Positions 1 through 9,600 of a DNA stretch of 23,340 nt are shown here, piece after piece; position 1 is the first letter of the stretch, and every line of letters starts with the position of its first letter. The notes below the pieces were generated by a model. That model saw only the letters and a list, made by a program, of their open reading frames with translations, was not told the DNA's origin and did not search any database. The position numbers and the translations under genes are program-made. This stretch comes from DAOTTY01 sp964451095 (GTDB taxonomy: Bacteria; Chloroflexota; Anaerolineae; Aggregatilineales; Phototrophicaceae): the NCBI GenBank assembly GCA_964451095.1, contig CAYVGI010000075.1, forward strand, positions 1 through 23,340. The letters are read 5' to 3'.

Positions 1-843
1 ATCGACAAAGCCGAAGTCCACCATCTCACGGAAGCCCTTGCCCACACCAATCGGACCCAGCCCCCCGCTCACGCCCTGCAAAAACCAATCTGGGGAGCGC
101 CAGCGCTTACCGCCCTCAAGTTCATCGCCAAGCTGCTCCGCGATCTCATATGCCATCGTCTTCATGCCTTCCATCGCAGCGACGCTCTTCACGCCCTTGT
201 CCAGGAAGATACCCTTTGCTGCCGCGAAGCTCGCCGCCAGCGCCTTGGTCTGGTCGTAGTTGCCTGTCGTCTTAATCACCTGAGCGCCGTAGACCGCCGC
301 CTCGCGCATCTTTTCGTTGGGGGTGAGGCTGGGGAAAAATGCCCACAGCTTGATGCCCGCCCGTGCACAGTAGGCAGCGTAGGCAATTGCGACGTTGCCC
401 GTGCTGGCGACAACCACTTCCGTCACGCCAAGTTCCTTCATGGCGGAGACGGCAACGGTTGCCTGCCGATCTTTGAAGCTGCGTGTAGGACCCTGACGTT
501 CGTCTTTGACGTAGAGGTGCTTAAGCCCCAGCATGTTCGCCAAGTTCTCCGACTTGACGAGGGGCGTACCGCCCTCTTGTAGGGTAACGATGTTGTTCGC
601 GTCGTAGATGGGCAGCATTTCGCGGTAGCGCCACAGCCCCGACGGGCGCTGTGCGAACTCCCGCCGCCATTCATCCGGGTGGATGTGCCCCACATCGTAA
701 CGCGCCTCGATGATGTTCTCCCCGCAAACGGGGCATCCCTTCATGTTGGTTGGGATGTTTTGCAGCGTTGTATTCCAGCCGCAGTTGGTACACTGGAGCA
801 CGACATGTTTTGCCTTGCGTGCCCCCAGCGCTGCTTCGCTCAT
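1..843 (-). CDS. thrC: Threonine synthase-like PLP enzyme, C-terminus cut by window edge
   Basis: The frame opens with ATG at 843-841 and stays open to base 1, giving 281 residues; the C-terminal part is outside the window. Seen: an N-terminal zinc-ribbon-like Cys pattern (C18-x2-C21 and C37-x2-C40), then EGGTPL at 90-95, the PLP-lysine motif SFKDR with K124, an ASTGN substrate/PLP loop, and a glycine-rich GVSGGLGPIG phosphate-binding segment. These are hallmarks of fold-type II PLP enzymes, and the order best fits threonine synthase, which converts O-phosphohomoserine to threonine in the cytoplasm. A Q follows SFKDR where G is usual. The gene starts 6 bp after the hybrid kinase stop codon, with a GGGGAG ribosome site inside that gene, so co-transcription is likely. 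A related fold-type II enzyme (for example cysteate synthase-like) cannot be excluded on a partial sequence. Confidence 0.85.
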   Translation of the reverse strand, partial: MSEAALGARKAKHVVLQCTNCGWNTTLQNIPTNMKGCPVCGENIIEARYDVGHIHPDEWRREFAQRPSGLWRYREMLPIYDANNIVTLQEGGTPLVKSENLANMLGLKHLYVKDERQGPTRSFKDRQATVAVSAMKELGVTEVVVASTGNVAIAYAAYCARAGIKLWAFFPSLTPNEKMREAAVYGAQVIKTTGNYDQTKALAASFAAAKGIFLDKGVKSVAAMEGMKTMAYEIAEQLGDELEGGKRWRSPDWFLQGVSGGLGPIGVGKGFREMVDFGFVD

Positions 844-849
844 AGTTGC

Positions 850-3603
850 TTACTCCCCATGGTACCGGGCAATTTGCCGTCGAATTTCGCTGATGAAGCC
901 CTGGTAGTTGTCCTGGTTCAGGTCGGTTTTAAAGATGATTTCCAGGTCGATGAGCTTTTCCCGCTCGTCGTCGCTAAGCACGCTCTCCCCTGTCACCACC
1001 ACTACCGGGATGCTTGCTGTTTCCGGGTGGGAGCGCAGGTCGTCTAGCACGTCAAAGCCGTCCATTTCCGGCATTCGCAAGTCCAGCACGATTAGATCCG
1101 GGCGGCGGCGGGCAACAAGTGCGATGCCTTCCCGCCCGGTGTGTGCGGAGAACACCCGGTACCTGCCGTTCTCCTGCAAAATCTGCTCGATGAGGCGTGT
1201 GCTTTCCGGCTGGTCGTCGATAACAAGGATGCGGTCAACGTTGCTTTCCTGCTCTGCCTCTATCACTGCTTTAATAAAGTCGTCTGGCGTGTAGGGGCGC
1301 TGGATAAAGTTGTACGCGCCCAGGCGATATGCCCGCTCCGATTCGTCGCTCAGGGTGACGACAATCACGGGTATGTCGAATGTGTCGTCTCGGTCTTTCA
1401 CCTTAGCAAGAATATCCCATCCCTTGCCGTCGGCAAAATTCACGTCCATCACAATGAGCGTGGGGCGCATGGCGCTTGCCATGGGTTCTGCTTCCAGCGG
1501 GATGGACGCGACCAGCACCTCAAAGCCCTCTCTTTGCAAAAGCCGCCGATACTGATCGACCATTGTCGGCGCATCCTCAATGAGCAGGATTTGGCGCTTT
1601 TGCTCGAAGACGCCCGGCGGCGGACCGATCATTGCCGCTTGCTTGCCATTCTCCTGCCCGGCAACGCCGCCGGGTACGTTCTCCCCGGTGAGTTCTGGCT
1701 TTTGCGTGGGAGTTGCATCCGCGTCGAAGAAGCGCTCGTCGTCGGTGTCGTCCACGTAAACGGGCTGCGTGGGCACGGTGATGCTGAATGTGGAGCCATG
1801 CCCCAGCCTGGAGTCTACGTACATGTCGCCGCCCTGGAGTTCGACCAGGGACTTGGCAATCGGCAAGCCCAACCCCGTTCCCTCAGACAGGCGCGTGAGC
1901 GATGAGTCCACCTGGCGGAACGCCTCGAACAGCCCTGGAATGTCCTGCTCGTCAATGCCGATGCCCGAGTCGGTCACGTCGATGCGCAGCATGGCACCGC
2001 GCTCGTCGTGCTCCACCGTGTACACACTAATGACGATGCTGCCCTCGCTGGTGAACTTCGCAGCGTTAGAAACCAGGTTGAGCAAAACCTGCCGCGTACG
2101 GAACTCGTCGCCAAATGCCTGGGGCAGGTTGTTCGCTGCCTTCAGGTAGATTTCCACAGGCTTTTCTTTCACCAAGCCGATGCCAATCGAGCGCACGCCC
2201 TCGACAACGCCGCGAACGTCGAAGTAGTCGCGCTGTAAGTCCATTTTGTCTGCGGCGATCTTCGCCTGGTCTAGCACGTCGTTGATGAGACCTAACAGGT
2301 GCTGCCCACTGTTGTAGATGGTGGTCAGGTCTTGTTCCTGCATCTCGCTTAGCGGTCCGTCAATGCCCTTGAGCATCACGCGGCTAAACCCGATGATGGA
2401 GTTAAGCGGGGTGCGCAGCTCGTGGCTCATGTTGGCAAGGAAGTCGCTCTTGAGCTTGTCCAGCGTCTCCAGTTCCGCCTTCTGGCGGGAGATGTCGTCC
2501 AGCAGGCGGGCGTTTTGCACAATCGCCGCCAGCGTACCGCCCAGCGCCAACAGCAGCGTGAGCGTGTCCTGGTCGTATGCCCCTATCCGTTCGGACTCCA
2601 TCGTAATGAGACCGGTTACCTCACCGCCAGTGCTTAGCGGGGCGATAACCGCCGCCCGCGATGTTGGCATCAGGGGGCGATAGCGCGGCTCTTCCCGGAT
2701 GTCCCGGATAATGACCGGAATGAGATCTTGTGCGACGACGCCGATGAGGTTTTCCGCGTCGCCAATCTCTACCGCGTGCATCGCAGACTCGTCCCCGCCA
2801 GCGCGGGCGACCATTTGCAGCGTGGTTTGCGGGGCGCTCTCATCCTCTTCGTCGTCCATCAGCAGGTAAATGCCCACAGACTGCGCCCCCAGCGAGCCGC
2901 GCAACAGTTCCACCACGTTTTGCAGCGCTTCGTCCAGCCCATCGGCAGACGCTGCCGCCGTGGTGATGGTGAACAGGAAGCTCATCTCGTCGGCGCGGCT
3001 TTCCGCCTGGCGGAACAGACGAGCGTTGTCCAGCGCTACCGAAATCTGCGCTGCTAGCGTCGTGAGCACCGCAATGTCGTCCTCCCCGAAGGCGTTCGGC
3101 TCGTTGGATTGCACGTCTAGCGCACCGATCACCTCGCCCAGCACAAAGATGGGCAGCGCCATCTCCGAGCGGGTGAGCGGCAGGTAGGGGTTCGGGCGGT
3201 GGATAACACGAGCGTCGGATGTATCTAGCGCGATGATGGGGCGAGACTGCTGCGTGACCTGCCCGATCACACTCTGCGAGCCTTTGGCAAGCTTGTGCTT
3301 AATCGCCAACAACTGTCGCCCGGCATCACCCGTGCTGGCGACAAGCTGCGCGTACTCGCGGTTGTCGTCCATCAGGAACACCTGCACATGATCGTAGCCG
3401 AACTGTGCTTGAATGAGGTCTACCACTTTTGGTAGCAGTTCTTCGATATCCAGGATGGAGCTAACGATCTGCGATACTTCTGTGGAGGTGGCAAGCTGAC
3501 GGGCACGGCGTTCGGTTTGCTCCAGCAGGAACGATGCTTCCAGCGAGAGAGACGCTTGCTCTGCAAATGCCTGGAACACGCGCTGTTCCCGCTCTGAGTG
3601 CAC
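850..3603 (-). CDS. C-terminal kinase half of the giant hybrid histidine kinase (after frameshift)
   Basis: A 917-residue frame from a GTG at 3603 to TAA at 850. There is no ribosome site before the GTG, and the frame continues upstream to the homopolymer at 3649-3652, so it is really the 3' part of the gene starting at 9713. Domains seen: the end of a GAF (1-28), GAF (about 40-200), GAF (about 208-370), a coiled coil, HisKA (about 385-450) with SHELRTP and phospho-acceptor H394, and HATPase (about 495-612) with an N box (LNLVSNAAKF), a G1 box (DSGIGI) and a G2 box (GTGLGL). Then come receiver 1 (671-785; E676/D677, D720) and receiver 2 (791-910; D796/D797, D841, K892). All kinase motifs are intact, so autophosphorylation and transfer to the receivers are expected. 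Receiver 1 has Arg769 where the conserved Lys is normal. No output domain follows. It is the only histidine kinase in the cluster. Confidence 0.9.
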   Translation of the reverse strand: MHSEREQRVFQAFAEQASLSLEASFLLEQTERRARQLATSTEVSQIVSSILDIEELLPKVVDLIQAQFGYDHVQVFLMDDNREYAQLVASTGDAGRQLLAIKHKLAKGSQSVIGQVTQQSRPIIALDTSDARVIHRPNPYLPLTRSEMALPIFVLGEVIGALDVQSNEPNAFGEDDIAVLTTLAAQISVALDNARLFRQAESRADEMSFLFTITTAAASADGLDEALQNVVELLRGSLGAQSVGIYLLMDDEEDESAPQTTLQMVARAGGDESAMHAVEIGDAENLIGVVAQDLIPVIIRDIREEPRYRPLMPTSRAAVIAPLSTGGEVTGLITMESERIGAYDQDTLTLLLALGGTLAAIVQNARLLDDISRQKAELETLDKLKSDFLANMSHELRTPLNSIIGFSRVMLKGIDGPLSEMQEQDLTTIYNSGQHLLGLINDVLDQAKIAADKMDLQRDYFDVRGVVEGVRSIGIGLVKEKPVEIYLKAANNLPQAFGDEFRTRQVLLNLVSNAAKFTSEGSIVISVYTVEHDERGAMLRIDVTDSGIGIDEQDIPGLFEAFRQVDSSLTRLSEGTGLGLPIAKSLVELQGGDMYVDSRLGHGSTFSITVPTQPVYVDDTDDERFFDADATPTQKPELTGENVPGGVAGQENGKQAAMIGPPPGVFEQKRQILLIEDAPTMVDQYRRLLQREGFEVLVASIPLEAEPMASAMRPTLIVMDVNFADGKGWDILAKVKDRDDTFDIPVIVVTLSDESERAYRLGAYNFIQRPYTPDDFIKAVIEAEQESNVDRILVIDDQPESTRLIEQILQENGRYRVFSAHTGREGIALVARRRPDLIVLDLRMPEMDGFDVLDDLRSHPETASIPVVVVTGESVLSDDEREKLIDLEIIFKTDLNQDNYQGFISEIRRQIARYHGE
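853..858 (-). promoter_or_regulatory. Ribosome binding site of the threonine synthase gene
   Basis: GGGGAG on the minus strand lies 9 bases before the ATG at 843. It sits within the last codons of the upstream kinase gene, whose TAA stop is at 852-850. It supports the chosen thrC start and suggests translational coupling to the kinase. Confidence 0.75.
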
Positions 3604-6600
3604 GTGCAGGTCGCTAGAGCTAATCCAAATGGCACCGATGTTGCGGGCGGGGCACGCAGCGGAATGATTGCCAACGAGCGGGTGTCCATGCTTTCGATGC
3701 CCAATCGTTCCATTTCATCGAGACGGGTTTCTGTTTGCACATCATCAATCGTCATCACGCTTTGCGTCGCCAGGATGCGCCACGCCGGGAACTGCTCTTG
3801 CGACAGCGAGATATCTTCCAGGTCTACCCCGCCGCTGCTTTGCCAGTTGGAGACGACATCAACGGTTGCGCCGGGGGTATCCCACGCGCTGTTGTTCAGC
3901 AGGGCGATGAACACCTGTGTGATGTGCACGCCAATGAGCTTTTCTACCACCACGTCGAGCACTTCTTGCGGGGTGGTGGTGTCTGCCAGGGAGCGGCTTG
4001 CTTGGTAGAGCGTGCTGGTTTCTTCCAGCGCGTTCTGGATTTGATCCAGCAGGATAATGTTGTCTACCACAACGGAGGCGCTGTCTGCAATTGCGTTTAA
4101 GTAGCGCGACTCGCCCTCGGTGAACTTGTGCGGTTTGTGATACGCCAGGAACAAGCGACCGTCTGGCATTCCCTTCACGCGCAGGCTCACGGACGCAAAC
4201 GCCCGGATGCCGTCGTGTGCGGCGAGCGCTTGCTGGAACGTTGTGGGGTTTTCCAGTGCTAGCACATCGTCAATGAAGATGCTCTCATCGCGGAACAGCC
4301 CGTACTTCATCAGCATTTCGCGGAAGTTGATGCCGGTGCCCGTGCTGCCCAGGTTAAACATCTCTTCGAGGTTATCTGGCGAGGATGGGTCTGTCATCAG
4401 GTAGGCGGCGTACACATCCGGCGACAGCGCCTCTACCGAAACGCGCACCACCCGCGACAGTTCGTTCAGGTCGCGTGCGCGGCTGATGGTGGTGGTTGCG
4501 CTGAACAGCGACGATGTTTCTCGTAGGGCGTTTTGCGTGCTTTGGAACAGGTAGCGGTTGTCAATCGCTACGGCGGCGTTGTCGCCCAGTGTGCTGAGGA
4601 AGCGCTCGTCTTCCGGCGTGAACTCGTAGGGGAAGCTGTAGTTGACAACAATCCAACCGAGCGCGGTGTCGCGGTGGCTGGCACGCAGCGGCACACATGC
4701 GATTGCCTCTACGCCTTGTTCGTGTAGTAGGGTTCGGTCGTTTTCGGTCAGGCTGCCCTCTGCCTGCACGTTGTTCACCAACGTGATGCGGTCTGGGTTG
4801 AAGACGCTCTCGCTAAGCCCGTCAATGGTGAGCGTGCCACCCATGCTGCGGGCGACGTGCCTGCCCCCCACCTCCTCGTCGCGCAGCACGATGTGCGCGT
4901 TTTCTGGCTCGTTCATCACAAGCTGGAACAGCACCACCTCTAGCACTTCTTCCAACTCGTCCGCCTCGGAAAGCGAACGGGTTGCTTCGTAGAGCGAGAT
5001 CGTCTCGCGCAGGTTGTCTTGCAGGGTGTTTTCCAGGCGGCGCAGGTTGCTGATGTCCTCAAACGCCGCCACGATGTTGATAATGTCGCCATCGCTGTTG
5101 CGGATAGGTGCCGCGTTGATGAGCAGGTCTGCCTGGTAGTCGCCGTCGGCAAATACGGATACATCGTCGCTGAACGACGACTCGCCGCTGCTGAGCGCTG
5201 CGTTGATGGGCAGTTCGTCCTCCGGGTAGTGCATGTTGGTGCCCGTGCGGTAGAGGTTGTATGCCCCGGCGGTAAACGGAACGCCATCGGCGACATCTTG
5301 CCCCAGGTAATCGCGCACCTGCCCGTTGTACTGCACAGGGGTGAGCGTTTTGGCGTCCAGCACCAGTACACCTGCCGGCAGCGTATCCAGGATTGAGCGC
5401 AGCGTCGTGCGTTCGCGCTCTGCTGCGCGGAACAGCCGCTGGTTTTCCATCGTCACGGCAATTTGTGCTGCCATGGTGTTGATGAGCAAGTCGTCGCGCT
5501 CGTTCAGGTCGGATGCTTCTGCGCTGCGCCCCACGATGAGACCGCCGATGGTTCGCCCGCCCGTCATGATGGGCGCGGCAATGTGCTTACCCAGGGTGGC
5601 GGCAAGCTCTGGCTGGGTAAGCAACACATCGTGATCTTCCGCATGGTTTGCCATCAGCGTGCGATTGAAGTGAATCGCATCTGAGATGGGGTGATGGGCA
5701 GTGCTCAGGTTCAGGATGTCTGACACGCTGCTGGGCACGCCTTCGGGCGCGTGCTCAACCAGTTTGGTGAGCGTGCCGTTGCTCTCGTCCAGCGCCATCA
5801 GCAGCCAGCGGTCGTAACCGGCGGTCTCTGCGACGCGGGCAAACAAGTTCTGGATGCCGCCCAGCACCTCGCCGCCAATCTGGTTGGCAAGCTGGGTTGC
5901 CTCTGCCAGCGCGAGTGCCTGGCGTGCCTCCTGCTGTGCCTGTTCGAACAGCAACTGGTTTTCCAGCGCAATAGCAACCTGGTCTGTGACGGCAGTGCAG
6001 AAGCGCAGGTATTGCTCCGTGAATATGTCGGTTTTGTCGCTCTCCACCACCACAACGCCAAGCCAGTCCATGCGTGCCTCCAGCGTGTTGAAGATCACAC
6101 TGCGGGTGCGGTTTTCCGCCAGGTAGTTCGCAATGAGCGGGAACTGTTGCAGGTCGTCTGTGAGGTCTTGCACCTCGGTGGAGTGCCCGGTTAGCTCGCC
6201 CAATTTGCTAAACGGTATTTGGTTCGCATCAAAGCGGATCAGCGGGTGGTCTTCTGTTGCCGTGCTGTCGCTGGTTGCGGTGTAAACGCATTCCAGGAAG
6301 TTCGGGTTGAAGGATGGCTCCGGGCGTGCCAGGAAGAAGCTCACCCGGCAAATGTCGTTCATCGGCTGCATCAAATAGTTGGCAGTTGCCCGATAAATCG
6401 TCTCAATGTCTTGTGCGGCGGTGATAGCACGGTTGGCGTCGTACAGGCGGCGCGTTTCGTCCAGGGCGGCAGCAGTTTGCTCAAGCAGACGCCGATTTTC
6501 GATGACGGTACTCATTGACCCGGCAAGCGCCCGGTAAATCTCCTGATTTTCCTCGGAGAGCGCCTGCACGCTGGCACGGGTGACGAAGAACAACGCAATC

Positions 6601-9600
6601 GGCTGGCTGGCACTGAACAGCGGGAAAAACGTGCCGTGTTGGTCGCCATTGGAGCGCACCAGGGCGGCAAGCAGCGACAGGGTTTCGCTGCCCTGTTTGT
6701 CTACCACGACCACTTCGGGTTCACGCTGGCGCAGCGGGGAATGCTCCATAATACGCACGAAGTACACCTGGTTGGGGCTGGAGATGGATGTCCCCTGCGA
6801 CTGCGCGACATGTCGCAGCGAAGTGGGCCAACCTGTGCTGTCCAGCGCCCCCTCGAACACTGCCAACCCAAAGTTCAGGTCAGGTCGGTCGGCGGTGTTC
6901 ACCGTAGCACGCACCAGGTCCTCCAGGTTTTGTGCCTGGTTGATGATGCGGCTAGCACCGTATAGGCGCTCGTTCTGCGCGAGGGCGCGTTCCGTTTGCT
7001 TTAACAGTAAGCGGTTGTCGATGGCGACACCTGCCTGGTCGATCAGGTTGTTGTAGATGCGTCCGTCCCGGTCTGTAAAGGCACGGGGCTGGGGAAATTC
7101 GATAATGACCGAGCCACGCCAGATGCCGCGCACACTGAGCGGGATGAACACAACCGAGCGCCCGCCCTGGCGCCGGAACCACTCGCGCAGTGTTGCACCG
7201 AGTCGTGCGTCTTGCTCGGTGTCCTCTACCAGCGTGACCTGGGTTGCGTTCAGGTCTTCGAACAGGCGATAGCGACCCATGCGGAAGCGGGTGCCGACGA
7301 GGTTGGTGTCTCGCTGTAACACACCGTCATCTTCCCCCTTTGACCAGCTTGCTACGATCTGCATCCACTCCGGCAGGGTATCGACCAGATAATCGTCGAA
7401 GATGGCGATTTGACCGCTGGTTGCCTCTGGCATGGCGGAGAGGATAATCGCTTCGATCACATCTTCCATTTCCTCTGCCTCGTTCAGGAAGCGGCTCGTC
7501 TGGTACAGCGTGGAGGTCTCTTGGAGGTTGGTTTGCGTTTCCTGGAAGAGCCGTGCGTTTTCTACCGCCAGCGAGATACGCTCTGCCACGGACCGCAGGA
7601 TGAAGGTGTCGTTTTCCGTAAACTCGGCATACTCCGGTGGCGAAGCGTGGATGGTGCCGATGACTTCCCCGCGTATGCGAATTGGCATGGCAATCATCTG
7701 CGATGTGGTCATGCTGGAGTGTGCTTCGCGTGCGGCGACGTCCACTTCCAGCAGGTTATAGCGGTAGCTGCTTTCCAGCCCCACTTCCTTCTCAAGTTCC
7801 TCCCACGCCATTTGCGTGAGCTGGCGGTTCAGCGTTTCGAGCTGTTGGGCACGCTGTTCAGACTCGCGCAGCAGGCGCGTTTTGTAGACGGCAATGGCAA
7901 TTTGGTCTGCCAAAAGCTGGAATGTTTGCAGGTCATCGACATCAAAGGCGTTGGGTTTATCGCTCTGCAAGTCCAAAGCGCCGATCACATCGCCGCCGAT
8001 GAGCAGCGGGATTGCCATCTCCGCACGGGTGTCCTTCAAGATAGGGTTGAACGCATGGGTGTTGAGTGCGGCTGCACTTTGTGTGTCGTTGACGATGACG
8101 GGTTCGCCCGTTGCCGTTACCCGCCCGATGACCGATTGCGAGCCAACCCGCAGCTTGTGCTCCTGTGCCAGCAAGCGCTGCCCTGCCTCGCCACGGCTGT
8201 AGAACAGCACGGCGTTGATCCCGGCGTCGTCTACCAAGAACACCTGCGCGTGGTACAGCCCGAAGGCGTTGCTGATGAGGTTGATGGAGCGGTTGAGCAG
8301 TTCGTTGATGTTTTCCGACATGGCAGTTTCACGACCGATGCGTGCCGCCACACTCAGGTTACGGTTGTAGCGTTCGGTTTGCTGCTCAATGCGCTGGTTG
8401 AGCGTTTGAAGCTGGTCAGCGATTTGTGTCGCCGCCCGGATCATATATGTGCTCTCGTCCGGGTCTTGCTCCAGGTCAACATCTGCTGGCATGGTGGCGT
8501 TTTGTGCGGGCGACATAGCGGTAGCGGCTTGCGCCGTGCCATTTTGCCCGGCAAGCCGCTGGATTTGGCTGTTGGCGACGGCGACACGGCGCAGCACCCG
8601 CGTCAGTTGATGGTCGGCGGTGTACCACAGTGCCAGCCCAGCAACAGCGCTCGCCACGAGGACAACAGCGCCCAACAACACCGTCGTCCCCAGCGCCTGG
8701 AACAAGCTATCCACGACGACGAGACGCCACGGCATGGTGGGTGCGTTCCCCAGGTTGATTTCGCGGCTGGCGATTAGGTCTGCGCGGGTCCAATGCACCC
8801 GCGTCTGAGAGAGGGTCGGGTGCGCGGCAAGGTAATTCAGCAGTCCCGCATCTGCCGATGGGTAGCTTGGCTCTGCTTGCGCCAGCGCGGGCAGGTAATC
8901 GTCAACGGGCAGGTTACTATCCGCCAGGATGCGCCCACTGCCGTCCAGCAGGACGTAGTGGCTGTTCCCCTGTAGCTCACCCCCTGCCTGCGGCGCAGTG
9001 CGTATGAGTTCCAGCAGCGGTTGTGCGTTTAGCTCTATCTCGATCACGCCCAGCACATTACCTATCTCCGTGGAGCGAGTAACAGGGCTAACGATACGCA
9101 TCACCGGAACGGTCTCGCCGTCCGCCGTCGTTTCGACCTCCAACTCACCGATGGTGACACCGCCAAATGGCGTGTCTAGCCCGGCAGCGACGGCAGCGTC
9201 ACCGGCTGGTGTGCTGTCCGGGTCGCGCTCACGGAAGGCAACGTCAGTGTTGACGACGGGCAAACCGCTGGTGCTGTCGCTGTGCGTCACCTCAATAAAC
9301 ACCGTGCCGCTGCGGTCAATGTAGCGGATGGCGCGGTAGTCGCGGGTGCTGGGTGCTTGCATCAGCCCGGCGATTTGTGTCACCAGCGCATCGCGTAAGC
9401 GCAGGGTGTCCTCGTTGGTGCTTTGGGGGTCTGTCATTGCTGCCAGCGCGTAGTCTTCTGCGGCGGGGGCGCTGGCAACCAGGCGCACATCGCTGAAGAC
9501 GGAGGTTATCTCCTCGCTGAAGCGCTCGCTAACGTCGTCCAGGCTCAGTGCCTGGATGCGGGCAAAGTTGCGCCACGTATCCAGCAAGATTGCACCCGCG

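Noticed and set aside
3640..3660. Programmed -1 frameshifting to produce the kinase
   Set aside because: The C4 run could allow slippage, but no canonical X-XXY-YYZ heptamer is present and I see no clear downstream pseudoknot. A one-base error or mutation is simpler. Kept open only as a possibility in the finding.
7410..8777. 455-residue open frame on the plus strand
   Set aside because: It lies wholly antisense to the giant kinase gene, whose domains read clearly here. The translation is Cys/His/Gln-rich with no domain pattern, a common by-product of GC-rich codon use.
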